A DNA stretch of 64,000 nucleotides. Source: Gaeumannomyces sp. JS-464. Its lineage: Eukaryota > Ascomycota > Sordariomycetes > Magnaporthales > Magnaporthaceae. Numbering within the stretch: position 1 is the stretch's first letter; each line of letters opens with the position of its first letter. The translations under genes and the position numbers were made by a program. Where the stretch lies: the NCBI GenBank assembly GCA_002197995.1, contig NGZR01000001.1, forward strand, positions 3,100,001-3,164,000. The letters are read 5' to 3'. Under the pieces are notes generated by a model, which worked only from the letters and a program-made list of their open reading frames with translations, searched no databases and was not told the origin of the DNA. Positions 9,478 through 21,248 of this stretch are shown here, piece after piece.

Positions 9478-11544
9478 GGTGTTTGTGCGGGATGCGCCGT
9501 CGACTGTTCGTGGACGCTGGTGTTTTTTATGACGGGTTCTTTCTGTCCTCTTTCGACTTTTTCCTCAACCGGTGGTCTCGCCTCGCCCGCTTTGTGTCTG
9601 CCAGAAATGATCAGAGCAAGTTCCAGGCGGTGGTCGCAAAGCCGGGCTTTTAATGCCGTCAGTCGCGAACCCCTCCTCGGACAGCAGACCGAACCGGGTG
9701 CGAGATGGGTGCGAGGTGGACGTGCCCAAATCTGCCTAGGCTGGCTGTAGGGCCGGCAGTCTGGGCAGCGTCAAACTCCACATTGATGACGGGTTCCCCG
9801 ATGTGGCATCATGTCAGCTTCTGGTGCCTGCGTCACGTCTGAATCGATGCAAATCTGCAGCGAAAGAGAATCTAGCACTAGCAAGGGATACGTGTCTGGC
9901 TTAGAAAGCGGCGATATCAACTCTTTCTCGGATTACCATATCGATATTTGGAATCAGTCCGTTCCCGCGGTCCAGCCAGGAGCTTGAACGCAGCCGGCTT
10001 CTTTCTCGCACGTCCCCGCTGGCCGCTGGCGGAGACGCGCGATGTAACCGAATCGGACGCGCCCAGCTCTGATGCCAGCAACCACTTTGACACCTTCTTG
10101 GCTAACTGAGCCTTTCCACCTCCATGTTCCGTCAAAAATTAATCATCCTGGTATCTGTATCTGGCTGGCCCGGTAGGGCGGCAATAATGGGCGGCTGGGG
10201 CGGGATTGACTCCCGGTGACACGGACGTGCGCTGACTGGGCACACGCGATGGCGTTATTCCCGCGCACCACGATCTGATAACGTTACTTGCTTGGCGCGG
10301 GGGATGATGACAAACCTGGGACCCCGCCTCGCTGCCCAACCTTCGATTTCCAATTGACTCCACTTTATTTGCATGGGATCATCGCACGGCAGCAGGCGAA
10401 TGAACCTTGTGGGAGATTTCCGCCCACGCCATCGAGAGGGGCCCGTCAATGCTGGCCAGATGGACGGAAAGACGCAGCAATTGGTTCCCAGGCTTGAGTT
10501 CTGACCAGCTGATGCTCACACTGCTGCTGTCCACCGACATGCCGAATCGATCGACGGGTGGCACCGCACCAGGACGCCTCAGTTTTCACGCGCTCACGGA
10601 CCGGCCTTGGGGATCCGATTCGGTTTCGCGGCCGCGCACGACACGCCCCTGCGAGGAACACAACCCACGGCATCGCTGTTCTTTCTCGCAGCGACTCGTA
10701 CTCCAAGTCGGCAAACACCCAATATCCTCACGGGCATGTAGTAAAAGCGTTTCGCGTTTTGCTTCCAGCCCTCCATCTGCCAGGGCGCGTGGCGCTGCAG
10801 CACCGTTTCTTCGTTAGTGCCATTGCAGCACACCGCGCCTTGGCAGGTTCTGGAATATTTCCCGACTCGTGTGCGCCATTCCGCCGTCGCCCCAGACCCT
10901 GCGGTGGAATCACCACAAAGACCGTGTGCACTTTTGAGTGCACCAACCTCTTTCTCGCTCTTTCTTGTCTGCAATGCGCAACGATAACGCTGGAGATGAA
11001 TCGTGCAAGCCACCTCTGAGCACTGGAAAACACTTTGGTGTTTTATATTCGCGATTAATCCAATCAGGGCCAATTGGAGGCCATCATGAAGCGCAAGAGC
11101 GTAGATAGCGACTCACTTCCATGTTTCACGAGGACATAAACATCCCGCCGTCCCCTAGGGTTAAAGATTACCTGTCAGGTAGCCTTCCACCAGGAAGCGG
11201 TCGATGGAGAAGGGACATCTATGACAGGGTGTTGCCAGCCACTGGGAGACAAGCGGTAGGACGGGGTTAGCACCCGTTCGGATCGGTTGTCTTGGCCGGG
11301 TCCAACCCACATCATGCGCCGTCGAGTGCGGCCAGACAGCCAGGTCTCGGCACGCCCGGTTCGGCAGCTAGGCATATCAACATGCTGTGCCAAGATCCAG
11401 CAGGGTTCGCACGGGTTTGTCTGGCAGCAGCCAAGCCTCGGAGGATCCCGAGTAAGAGCCCCACCACCTGTGCAACTTCACACATGATGCACCCATAAGC
11501 CTCGGCCTGCGCCCCGTCCCCAATCCGACGGTTCACCTGAAGCA
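9478..11544. other. Gene-poor interval
   Basis: No reading frame here shows a recognisable domain, a plausible intron chain or consistent codon use. The first few hundred bases would be the promoter and leader of the minus-strand dehydrogenase relic. I see no repeat or mobile element. Confidence 0.4.
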
Positions 11545-11627
11545 GGTCGTATAGTGTAGCTGGTTAGCACATGAGGTTCTGATTACACGGCCTCCTCAGG
11601 ACCTGGGTTCGAATCCCAGTATGACCT
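11545..11627 (+). tRNA. tRNA-Gln (anticodon CTG) with a 10-nt intron
   Basis: The cloverleaf folds by eye. The acceptor GGTCGTA pairs with TATGACC (one G-T pair) before discriminator T at 11627. The D arm is GTGT/GCAC, the anticodon stem TGAGG/CCTCA, and the T arm CTGGG-TTCGAAT-CCCAG. The anticodon CTG is followed by A37 and then a 10-nt intron (TTACACGGCC) at the canonical position before base 38. The spliced length is 73 nt. A short T run follows at about 11633, suitable for Pol III termination. Confidence 0.92.
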
Positions 11628-13623
11628 TCCCTTTTGCCCTCATCCCCATCTCTTCTAAACCACGCACTTTTTTGCTTATTGCTTCAGCGCCGATGCCTAA
11701 CATCCTTGATTTATTTTGTCCCAACTGGAAAAAACTTCAGTCGTTTAGTGTTTTCCCAATTTTTTCCTTTTGTTTCCTTTGCGAATTTATTTTCCCTGCT
11801 TAGACCGCCTGCTCGACTGCTGACAACATCCGTCCGTCGTGTGCCCCTTTTCTTCAAATTCGCGCATCGTTGCCGTCTGCCCCGCGTCACCTTCGCCAGA
11901 CCGGCATAACTCGCAGCTGCAATTTCTTGGTTCCACCTCATGCGGATATCTCGGGATGTCTATAACTCACCGTCTTAAGACGGCCTGGTACCTTCCCCGT
12001 ACATATGGCAGCTGGGGAAATCTGGCATTAGGTAAAATAGGGGTAATGCCAGCAGCGTTCAACCAAGATTCCCGCGGCTAGAAAAACTCTATGCAGATTC
12101 CACATCTTGTCGTTGCTGCTTCCCCACGGGGACCCCGAGAAGTGAGACTGGAAATACGTAAAAAATACATCTCTCTGGGAGGAAGAAAGCGGTCGGTGAT
12201 GCTATGCACAGGGTGTCGATGTTGGGCAGGGATTTGGTGGATCCCGCAATCATCCGACGTCACGACGGCAAGGGTTCCTGACCGATGCCAAACACGGATA
12301 GTGAATGGGTCTTTACGTAACCCGAGCAGGGCGAAATTTCCGGTCCACAGCTGAGCGCGGCTGACCATCTGCCGCCTCGTCCCAAAGCTTATGCTATTCT
12401 TGGCCGCTGTCTGCCGAGCAGGAACAACAACGCCTGAGGCTCTGCGGGCCGTTAGGGTCGATCCGGGCAGGCCATCACGTCGTGAGGGTGGCTCTCTCTC
12501 GCGAGGTGCACCCACCCCGCTGCTCGACAGTAGTCTGGACTTGATTCTCTATCGAGCGGCTTGCGTAAGCCTGCTCGGCGAGACCAGATTCGCCCCAGAG
12601 ATCCCCTCCGGACACTGGCCTCGCCCAGCGCGTCCACAGATTCGGCCGCGTATTCTGCGGGACCTCTCCATTTTTCAGTTTGTCTTGACACACCGAAACC
12701 GTTTCCAGCCAAGGAGAGGCGCGAGACGGCGGAAAAATGAGGTAACAACAAACCGGTATCGAGTCAAGGGCTCCAGCGGGCTCCCCACCAGGATCCCACC
12801 GTGATGGCACGATCGTCGCGTGCCTTACCCGCGGCTGGCCGCTAGCCGCGCCCTTTTGTATGTGCATTGCAGCCAGGGCTCACAAATCGCGCCTCGGTCA
12901 CTTGCTGACTGCGCGCGTTTGTGTGCCCTGCCCGCCTGCGCATGGTCCAGGCCTCACTCTCCGAACGCCGGATGGCACTGCCATGCTGTTGGGACCTCCG
13001 CGGAAAGCAGGGACACCCCGTCAGGCGCCTGGTCTGGGGGCGACGTGGGAGGAGCGTCTCTCCAAGTGGTAGACGCGACGGACCACTGGCAGCCTCCAGG
13101 GATATGCTGATCAAATCATGGTTGCGGTTCGACGCCCTGACTGCTCTGACTGCCCTGACTGCAGGCCCTGCTCGCCCCAGCAATCTCTTCAACCGGCCTC
13201 CCCACACGCTGTCGACTCGGTGGTCCCCCGGAAATGCGGGTGCTGCCTCTCTTATCTCGCCCATGACATGTTTCCTGCTTTGACGCTAATCTTCGCGCGT
13301 CTACATAACGCGGGTGATGCCCCCTTCCTTCTTCTCAGGCGGTCTCTCTTTCCTGCTCCCCGCCCGCCCCTTCCGCAGCTTCCGCGACCTCCATCGCGTC
13401 GTGTCCTGGCCTCGTCTCTTGGCTACTGTTTCTATTAGTCAAGTTCCTTTCGCAGATCACCTGCGTCCACACTCCACAACCACAACCATTGCCTCGGGCT
13501 CGCCACGAGCACACGAAGGCACGTGGTCTCGGTTGGAGACGTCTCCGCCACTAGTTCTACTTCAATATCAGGCCCGAGGCCTTTTCTTCCACTAGTTCTC
13601 TTCTCGGCATCACGATCAACATC
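11628..13623. other. Gene-poor interval and upstream region of the permease
   Basis: No credible gene was found. About 13317-13400 is strongly pyrimidine-rich (CTT/CCT runs), as is common just upstream of well-expressed fungal genes, so it is probably the promoter or leader of the permease at 13624. Confidence 0.4.
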
Positions 13624-15403
13624 ATGTCTACCAAGGAGGTCCACGAGAAGAGCAGCACTGAGGAGCCGAACAAGGCCATGGAGCGCCAGGTGTCCAACGG
13701 CGCCGTCCTCAGCGGCGAGGTCGGCCACATCGGCAGCGAAGAGATCGACCTGGCGGACCGCAGCGCCGACATCGAGAAGCACAAGGCCGCCGCCGGAGCT
13801 GCCCACTTCAACCGACTTGGATGGAAGCGCCTCACGGTCGTGTTATTAGTGGAAGCTGTAGCTCTCGGCAGTCTCTCTATTCCGCGTGCTTTCGCATCAT
13901 TAGGGATGGTTGCTGGCGTGGTGATTTGCATCGGACTTGGTCTGGTTGCGATCTATTCATCGTTCGTATTCGCCCCAATCCCGTACCGTGTGGATACTGT
14001 AAACACAGTACGATCACTGTGAAGGCAACGACGAGATGTGATGGCTAACATCAACTGCAGCTACATTGTTGGATTGACAAAACTAAAGTTCAAAGACATC
14101 CACCACTACTCCGACGTTGGCCGCTTGTTATTTGGCAAGTGGGGGTACGAAATTATCGCTGCCATGTTTGTTCTGCAGGTGAGTCCTTGTCTTGTTTCGT
14201 CACCTGTCTCATCGGTTCACTGCTAATGAAGACCTGATAGCTCACCTTCCTCGTCGGGTCGCACGCACTCACTGGCACTATTGCGTTCGGGAACCTTTCG
14301 GGTTATGCGACGTGCTCCGTGGTCTTCGGAGTCGTTTCCTCCATCATCCTCCTAGCTCTGGCCATTCCTCCCTCTTTTGCCGAAGTTGCGATCCTTGGTT
14401 ACATTGACTTCGTGTCTATTGTACTCGCAATCGGTTAGCCTTCCTCTCCGCTCCTCGGCAGATGAAGCATGGTGTGCTGACTTGATCTTGAAGGTATTAC
14501 GTTGATCGCAACTGGCGCCCAGGCATCCCACTCTGAGGGCGGTCTCGCGGCTGTCAGCTGGTCGGCCTGGCCTCAGCCGGACCTCACCTTGACGCAGGCC
14601 TTCAACGCCGTCACGAACATCGTCTTCGCCTACAGTTTCGCCGTGTGCCAGTTCTCCTTCATGGATGAGATGCACACGCCCGAGGACTATGTCAAGTCCA
14701 TCTGGTCCCTCGGCATCATCGAGATTATCATCTACACCCTTACCGGCGCACTTTGCTACGCATTCGTCGGGCCCGATATCAGGTCCCCTGCTCTCCTGTC
14801 GGCCGGCCCCTTGCTGTCCAAGGTCGCCTTTGGCGTTGCCTTGCCTGGTACGCATTCCCAACCGTATATGGACATATCGATCGTTCAATACTGACCTGCG
14901 ATCGACAAACAGTCATTTTCATCTCGGGGAGCATTAACACCACAGTGGTCAGCCGCTTCTTCCTGGAACGTTACTGGAAGAACAGCGTGGTCCGCTACGT
15001 GAACACAAAGAAGGGCTGGATCGTCTGGCTCAGTCTCATTTCTTCGGTCACCATTATCGCCTTTGTGATCGCCGAATCCATTCCCTTCTTCTCGGACCTA
15101 CTGTCCCTCTCTTCGAGTCTGTTCATCAGCGGGTTCACGTTTTACTTCCCCGCGTTGATGTACTTCATGCTTCCAATCATGGAGGGCAAGTGGTACGATC
15201 GCCAGAATTGGCTGCACACGGCCGCCAACGCGGGCTGCCTGGCCATCGGTCTCGTCACCTTGGTCCTGGGTACCTATTCGGCGATACATGACATTGTGAG
15301 TTTTCTCGACCCATTGCTTTAATGGACCCTGCTAACTTTTTCGCAGAACGAGAAGTTTGTCCGTGGAACCATCGGAGGAGTGTTCTCGTGCGCGCCCATC
15401 TGA
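13624..15403 (+). CDS. Neutral amino-acid permease, Mtr/AAAP family
   Basis: Six exons (13624-13961, 14061-14178, 14241-14433, 14494-14847, 14913-15295, 15347-15403) give an intact 480-aa protein of the amino acid/auxin permease family (Aa_trans). It imports neutral aliphatic and aromatic amino acids across the plasma membrane with protons. A hydrophilic N-terminus of about 65 residues is followed by G-S-L-S-I-P-R-A-F-A, the conserved unwound first helix, and about ten further membrane helices. The exon 1 end was set at the unusual donor GTTCGT, because that joins I-Y-S-S to Y-I-V-G-L-T-K in the family's order; the other introns have standard borders (GTGAGT, GTTAGC, GTACGC, GTGAGT). A partial copy of exon 1 lies at 19240-19435. 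Confidence 0.88.
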
Positions 15404-16306
15404 TCGCTGAATGGTGGCTATGGCGGCTATGGGGCCGGTCGGTGGCACGGATAAATGTATGGAATTACGTATCTGGATAGCGAGGCATCCCGTGGTGGCT
15501 GGACTTGTCAGCTGGGCTAGCATCATGTTTCTATGCTTGCAAAAACAGGCTTTTCTCGAATGTCTATTCTGTTTTGATGCCGAGGTTTGGGTGTTTTCTT
15601 TGTGGAGTGATTTTCAAGCCTGCATCACCAGCAGTTCTAGATTCCCACACGACCCCTTTTTTCCGCGCCGGAACTCGGCAACCTGGAAATACCACGGCTA
15701 TAGGGTAGCACAGCCACACAATTCCTCGGTGGCACGTTCGGCGACCATACCGCGGCATGCTGCGAGGCCCACAGCTGCTCACGTGGCAGAGCCAATCGGC
15801 GGGTCGGAACAAAGCACGCGGCGGGCCCCCTGAGGCTCCGGTCGGCGCTGCGGACCGCCAGGTCCGTTCCCGTTTGGGGTCTTGCCTTCTCGGGGGTACA
15901 ACGCGGGGAACGTCGCGGCATTTGCTGGGCCACGTCGGTCTTGCTAATGGTGTAATTGGATTGGTGTGGATTGAGCCTGCTGGCCAAGATGGTTTCGTCA
16001 GACCGTTCCCGCTGGCCGACCCCAGACCCGCTCGACATGGCGCCCCCTGCTTGCCACAGACGAGTCCTCCCGTAGACTGACGTCGGCGGCCTGTCAGCGA
16101 CCCCCGCCCAGCTGCGTTCACCGATCTCCAGTACAAATCAGACCTGTCGGGCGCTGTGCGACTTCGGACTCCAGTTTGTATTCGTCTCGGATGTCCATGC
16201 TATCAAGGCAAGCCAGCCATCAGAGGTGCTGCCGGTCGGTTGATTGAGTCGAGAGAAGGCGAATGCCAAGCAGAGCACACTGACGCCGACCATTACGGGA
16301 CTCGTC
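15404..16306. other. Intergenic region between permease and GH94 gene
   Basis: No gene recognised. It should contain the permease terminator and the promoter of the GH94 gene. The open frame leading into the GH94 gene from 16244 has no ATG before 16307. Confidence 0.4.
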
Positions 16307-18706
16307 ATGGCAGACATAGCCGCCCCTCGCGATGGGCGCTACGAGCTCAACAGCCCGACGGCGATGCCAGCCGCCGGCGGCTTCCTCTGGAACCAGCGGA
16401 TGATGATCCAGGCCACCTGCCGCGGCTACGCCACCGCCCAGTTCATGCAGCCAGAGCCCGCAAAGTACTCGTACGCCCCAAATGTCGAGGCCAAAACTTT
16501 TATGCAGCCAGAGCAGAACTACTACGCCCACCACCCTGGCCGCTTCGTCTACGTGCGCGACGACGACTCGGGCGTCGTCTTCTCTGCCCCTTACGAGCCC
16601 GTCCGCGCCCGCCTGGACAACTTTGTCTTCTCCGTCGGCAAGAGCGACATCCGCTGGCGCGCCGAGCTGGGCGGCGTCCGCGTCGACATGGAACTCCTCT
16701 TGCCGACCCACGACGTAGCAGAGCTGTGGACGGTGCGCGTCACCAACCTTTCCGACAAGCCCCGACGCCTCAGCATCTTCCCCCACTTCACCATCGGCTA
16801 CATGTCGTGGATGAACCAGTCGGCCAGCTGGAGGCCAGAGCTCGGCGGCATCGTCGGCAAGTGCATCACCCCTTACCAGAAGGCGGAGGACTGGTTCAAA
16901 AACAAGTACAACAAGGATAGGACCTACTTTCTCTGCGAAAAAGAGCCCCTTGCTTGGGAAGCCCGACATTCGGCCTTTGAGGGCGAGGGCGGTCTGCACG
17001 CCCCTTCGGCGCTGCGCACCCCGACACTCTCCAACAGCGACGCCAACTACGAGACCCCAACGGCCGTAGTACAGTACCGCAAGGAGCTGGCCCCGGGTGG
17101 TCATACCGAATACCGCTTCCTGTTCGGGCCGGCATATGACGACGCTGAGGTGCGCACGATGAGGGAGCGCTACCTCAACGCCGCCGCCTTCGACGCCGCC
17201 CGCCGCGACTACGTCGCCTACATCAACAAGGGCCGCGGCTGCCTGCAAATATCCACGCCAGACCCCACGCTGGACAACTTTGTCAACAACTGGCTCGCCC
17301 GCCAGGTCTACTACCACGGCGACGTCAACCGCCTGACCACGGACCCGCAGACGCGCAACTACCTGCAGGACAACATGGGCATGTCCTACATCAAGCCGTC
17401 GGTCGCGCGCGGCGCCTTCCTCAAAGCACTATCCCAGCAGGAGAAGACGGGCGCCATGCCCGACGGCATCCTCCTCGCCGAGGGCGCCGAGCTCAAGTAC
17501 ATCAACCAGGTCCCGCACACGGACCACTGCGTCTGGCTGCCCGTCACCCTCGAGGCCTACCTGGCCGAGACGGCCGACTACGCGCTCCTCGACGAGGCCG
17601 TCCCGGGCTCTTCGGACGGGCAGACCCTCACCGCGTTTGAGCGCTTCTGCCGCGCCATGGACTGGCTGCTGTCGGACCGCGCCCGCGACCCCCGCGGCCT
17701 CAGCTACATCGCCCAGGGCGACTGGTGCGACCCCATGAACATGGTCGGCTACAAGGGCGTCGGCGTCTCGGGCTGGCTGACCGTCGCGACCGCGTTCGCG
17801 CTCCACATCTGGGCCGGCGTGTGCGAGCGGCGCGGGGAGGCGGCCCTGGCGGCGAAATACCGCGCCGGCGCCGCGGACGTCAACGCCGCCGCCGAGAAAC
17901 ACTTCTGGGCCGCCGACGGCGGCTGGTTCGCGCGCGGCATCACCGACGACGGCGTCACGTTTGGCGTGCCCGCCGACCCGCAGGGCCGCCTGTGGCTCAA
18001 CCCGCAGAGCTTTGCGATCCTCGGCGGCGCCGTGACGGACCCCGCCAAGATCGAGGGGATCCTGAAGCAGGTCGACGAGCAGCTCGCGACCCCCTACGGC
18101 GTGCAGATGTTCGCGCCGGCCTTTACGGCGATGCGCGAGGACGTCGGGCGCGTCACCCAAAAGGCGCCCGGGTCGGCCGAGAACGCGGCCGTGTACAACC
18201 ACGCGGCGATATTCTACGCGCACGCGCTGTACTCGCTGGGCGGCGGTCAGGCGGCGCGCGCGTACGATGTGCTGCGCAAGATGATCCCCGGCCCGGACGA
18301 GGACGATCTGCTGCGCCGCGGCCAGCTGCCCGTGTATATCCCCAACTACTACAGAGGCGCGTGGCACGAGTTCCCGAGGACGGCGGGGCGGTCGTCGCAG
18401 CTGTTCAACACGGGGACCATCAGCTGGGTGTACAGGTGTCTGGTCGAGGGGCTGTGTGGGCTGCGGGGCGATGCGGATGGGGGCTTGCGCGTCAACCCGC
18501 AGATGCCGCCGGCGTGGGAGGGGATGAGCGTCACGAGGCTGTTCCGCGGCGCGACGTTCGAGGTGAAAGTTGAGAGATCTGGGGAGGTTGACGGGGTCAG
18601 AGTAAAGTATGAGGGGAGTTCGGAGTGGTTACCCGAGGCGCGGATCCCGAGCGGCGATATCGAGGCAGGGAAATCGTACCGTCTTCAAGTAGCGGTGCCA
18701 AAATAG
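16307..18706 (+). CDS. GH94 cellobionic-acid phosphorylase-like enzyme
   Basis: The intact intronless 799-aa product matches fungal GH94 phosphorylases. These are intracellular enzymes that split cellobionic acid with phosphate into glucose 1-phosphate and gluconate, recovering sugars that oxidative cellulases release. The ATG at 16307 (M-A-D-I-A-A-P) was chosen as the first ATG in the frame; there is no signal peptide, as expected. The N-terminal beta-sandwich contains G-G-F-L-W-N-Q-R and the repeated F-M-Q-P-E motif. The (alpha/alpha)6 barrel holds Q-D-N-M-G-M-S-Y and G-D-W-C-D-P-M-N, whose D-W-x-D motif (Asp472 and Asp475) marks the general acid. The C-terminus (N-P-Q-M-P-P-A-W) is typical. 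Cellobiose phosphorylase is an alternative. GH94 is mainly bacterial, so old transfer into fungi is likely. Confidence 0.85.
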   Translation: MADIAAPRDGRYELNSPTAMPAAGGFLWNQRMMIQATCRGYATAQFMQPEPAKYSYAPNVEAKTFMQPEQNYYAHHPGRFVYVRDDDSGVVFSAPYEPVRARLDNFVFSVGKSDIRWRAELGGVRVDMELLLPTHDVAELWTVRVTNLSDKPRRLSIFPHFTIGYMSWMNQSASWRPELGGIVGKCITPYQKAEDWFKNKYNKDRTYFLCEKEPLAWEARHSAFEGEGGLHAPSALRTPTLSNSDANYETPTAVVQYRKELAPGGHTEYRFLFGPAYDDAEVRTMRERYLNAAAFDAARRDYVAYINKGRGCLQISTPDPTLDNFVNNWLARQVYYHGDVNRLTTDPQTRNYLQDNMGMSYIKPSVARGAFLKALSQQEKTGAMPDGILLAEGAELKYINQVPHTDHCVWLPVTLEAYLAETADYALLDEAVPGSSDGQTLTAFERFCRAMDWLLSDRARDPRGLSYIAQGDWCDPMNMVGYKGVGVSGWLTVATAFALHIWAGVCERRGEAALAAKYRAGAADVNAAAEKHFWAADGGWFARGITDDGVTFGVPADPQGRLWLNPQSFAILGGAVTDPAKIEGILKQVDEQLATPYGVQMFAPAFTAMREDVGRVTQKAPGSAENAAVYNHAAIFYAHALYSLGGGQAARAYDVLRKMIPGPDEDDLLRRGQLPVYIPNYYRGAWHEFPRTAGRSSQLFNTGTISWVYRCLVEGLCGLRGDADGGLRVNPQMPPAWEGMSVTRLFRGATFEVKVERSGEVDGVRVKYEGSSEWLPEARIPSGDIEAGKSYRLQVAVPK

Positions 18707-19013
18707 GTAGACCGGAAAAGCTGTTTGTCTTTTGATACGTCGTATCCTGCGGCTGGCTGGTGTCTCTACTGGCTGCACGCTGGTTGTTACAACGGAAGGT
18801 TTCTAGCTCGTTTGATGTTCATCCAAGGATAGCGGGGATCAACACCGTCTATCAAAGGGATCGGCCATGAGGTGATAGCCGCATGATCCTTTGCAAACGT
18901 TTACGATCAGGTCGTAAAATCCACTAATTTTCCCTTTTTCCTAAATAAAGGAGTTGTTTTTATGGAATATTGTGGAATAATGATCGACAAGGATGGAAGA
19001 AGAGGGACCAAGC

Positions 19014-19056
<43 letters not shown>

Positions 19057-19239
19057 ACGAAAAAGAGTGATAAAACCCGGGCATGGCTTGTCGGTGCTAC
19101 GAGATTTCTCTCTGCCTCAGTAAAGAGGGGGGCTGCTACCACGTCGTGGACAATGGAGACTTACGACCTACACCAACGCGCCACGTCATCCGAGTGGCGG
19201 CTTCACGCAAAGCTCCCCTTTAAGTAGGCAGGGCACCCG
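18707..19239. other. Intergenic region with a long A tract
   Basis: No gene. AATAAA at about 18942 could serve as poly(A) signal for the GH94 gene. A 41-nt run of A follows at 19015-19055. Confidence 0.5.
19015..19055 (+). repeat. 41-nt poly(A) tract
   Basis: An uninterrupted run of 41 A, the longest homopolymer in the window. It may be a simple mononucleotide repeat or the tail of a retroposed sequence; no element with this tail was recognised to its left. Its exact length is the kind of value assemblies get wrong. Confidence 0.9.
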
Positions 19240-19435
19240 GTAGGCATTTTTGCAGTGTCCGCACGGTGCGGACTTGGGATGGAAAACGAACGATGAATAG
19301 ATCGCAACCAGACCAAGTCCGGTGCAGTTTATGGCCCCGGCGGCCATCACGAGGTCTGCGAAGGCGCGCGGGATACACATAGAACCAATCGCGCCCTGGT
19401 GCCCCACCTTCCTCGACTACCATATTGACGGCTCC
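19240..19435 (-). pseudogene. Truncated copy of the amino-acid permease exon 1 and first intron
   Basis: On the minus strand the translation gives I-P-R-A-F-A-D...C-T-G-L-G-L-V-A-I-Y-S-S-F, matching the first membrane helices of the permease at 13624. A 36-nt block (19286-19321) is identical to 13932-13967, including the odd GTTCGT donor. The similarity runs on into the intron, where the intact gene has T at four places where this copy has C. Nothing downstream of the first intron is present. It is a fragment, not a gene, and ends about 50 nt from the stop of the oxidase at 19486. Confidence 0.8.
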
Positions 19436-19485
19436 ATGCTGTTCCCCAACCCAGCCACCACCCACCAACCTCGACTGAAACAAAC

Positions 19486-21248
19486 CTATTTGATATAGTC
19501 CTCTCCCAGCATCACCTTGGACTTGTCGTACTTCTTTGGCCAGATCCCGCTCTTGCCCGGCGCGAGGATGCCCTTGGGGTCGAGCGCGTTCTTGATGGTC
19601 TCGTTCAGCCGCATCAGGGCGTTGTCGTTGAAGTCGTACGTCATGGCGACCTGGTCCATGAGCGAGATGTGCGTGCGGAACTCGCCCCAGCCGTGTCGGC
19701 GCAGTTTGATTCATGTGCGCACCAGCCACTGCGCGCGCCGGCGCATGTCGGCGTCCTCGCGGTCGAAGACGACGCAGATGACGTTGTCTTTTTCGCCGTG
19801 TCAGTATAAACCTCTACTGCACCTCCATCCACAAAAATGGTTACGGCTAGGAAAACTTACGCATCTCTCGCAGCCCGATACTCAGGATTCCCATGTAGTC
19901 CAGCTTGGCCTCCTTGAACCGCCGCTTGGCCATCTCGTACTGCGCCTTTGCCGACTCGCCCGACACCTTGGAGATGGGCGAGAAGGACAGGAACGAGCAG
20001 TTGGGCATCCAGTGGCTCAGCCACCGCAGCTCGCACCAGCCGCCGATGCCCTGCATGACCTCGGCGCGCGCGTGCATCGAGCTGTGCTCCTCCTTGCGGT
20101 CCTCGAGCGAGAAGTACCGGCTGCCCGGCACCTTGAGCATCTCCTTCTTGATGATCTCGAGGTGCGCGTCCCGGATCGGCTTGGGCCCGTACACGGCGCC
20201 CATGTAGACCCAGTAGCCCATGTCGATCTTCTTGGCGGCCGCCGCGAACTCCTCCTCCGTCAGCGGCTCGTCCAGCGGCTTGTCCGTGTAGAAGGAGCGC
20301 GGATGGTAGTGCGACGCGTCCAGCGAGATGTGGCGCAGCGCCGCCGCGTTCTGCAGCACCATGCTCACGCGCAGCGGGCGGATGATGTCGACGACGGCGG
20401 CGAGGTCTTCTTCCTTCTCGTACGTGATCATGAAGGGCTCGAACCCGGGCGGCGCCGGCATCAGCCACACGCCCATCTTGGTGACGATGCCGTTGCCCGA
20501 CTGCGAGAAGATGCCGTCGTTGACGGGGCCGAAGCCGTAGGGGAACAGGCCCCAGCACTCGTTGGGCTCCTGGTCGTGCGGCGGCACGCCCGCGGCGGCC
20601 TGGCGCCGGCCCTCGGGGCTCTGCATGGCGCCCATGCCGGTGCGGATGACCTCGGGCTCGCCCGTGTCGGGCAGGAAGGCCACGACCTCCATGCCGCAGT
20701 GGAAGGTCCAGTGGTCGCCGTAGGGCGTGAAGCCGACGCCGTGGTCGAGCGCGTTACCGATGATGGAGCCGTAGCCCAGCTCTGGGCAGTCGAGCCAGAC
20801 GCGGTCCTGGAGGTTGCGCTCGCGCAGGTAGTCCTGCAGCATCATGTACGTGACGCCCGGCTCGACGATGGCGTAGCAGTCGTCCGTGTTGACCTCGAGC
20901 ACGCGGTTCATGTGCGTGCCCAGGTTCATGACGACGCTGCCCGGCACGCGCGGGGCCGCGCCGCCGTAGCCCAGGTTGTGGCCCTTGCTGAAGGTCCACA
21001 GCGGCGCCTCGAGGTCGGCGCACGCGCGCGACGGCCTGCACGTCCGACACGGACCGCGGGTGCACGAGGCAGCTGCCGATGAACTCGTCGCGGTCGTACA
21101 GGAAGTGCATGTCGTGCGTCTGGCAGTCGACGCTGACGTAGTCGCCGTCGTTGAGCTTGGTGGCTGGCGACAGCACCTGGAAGTTGTCGCCGCCGCCTAC
21201 TGCGTCCTGCAGCCGGGCCGCCAGCTGCTGGAACTGGTCTGCCGTCAT
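19486..21248 (-). CDS. Vanillyl-alcohol-oxidase-like FAD enzyme, with a frameshift and an in-frame stop
   Basis: Two exons (21248-19861 and 19787-19486, GTAAGT donor) encode about 562 aa like vanillyl-alcohol oxidase and 4-cresol dehydrogenase, flavoenzymes that oxidise para-substituted phenols. The start is the M-T-A-D-Q-F ATG, which opens the homologous frame. The FAD-binding domain contains T-H-D-M-H-F, the P-R-S-V-x-D-V-Q-A block, K-G-H-N-L-G-Y-G-G and Y-G-D-H-W, which I believe includes the active-site acid of this family. The C-terminal substrate domain ends W-P-K-K-Y-D. One extra base near 21030 shifts the frame and a TGA near 19715 interrupts the second exon (L-V-R-T-stop-I-K). One indel could be assembly error, but with the stop the gene may be dead. 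It is divergent from the prenyltransferase at 22979. A TATATA sequence lies at about 21492. Confidence 0.75.

Noticed and set aside
12078..12867. Several 90-145-codon frames on both strands near 12-13 kb
   Set aside because: No domain, no intron chain and mutual overlap; they cannot be supported as genes.
16220..18367. Long minus-strand frames (365 and 312 codons) over the GH94 gene
   Set aside because: They are shadows of GC-rich coding DNA. The plus strand has a complete conserved protein with catalytic motifs, and the shadows have no domain.
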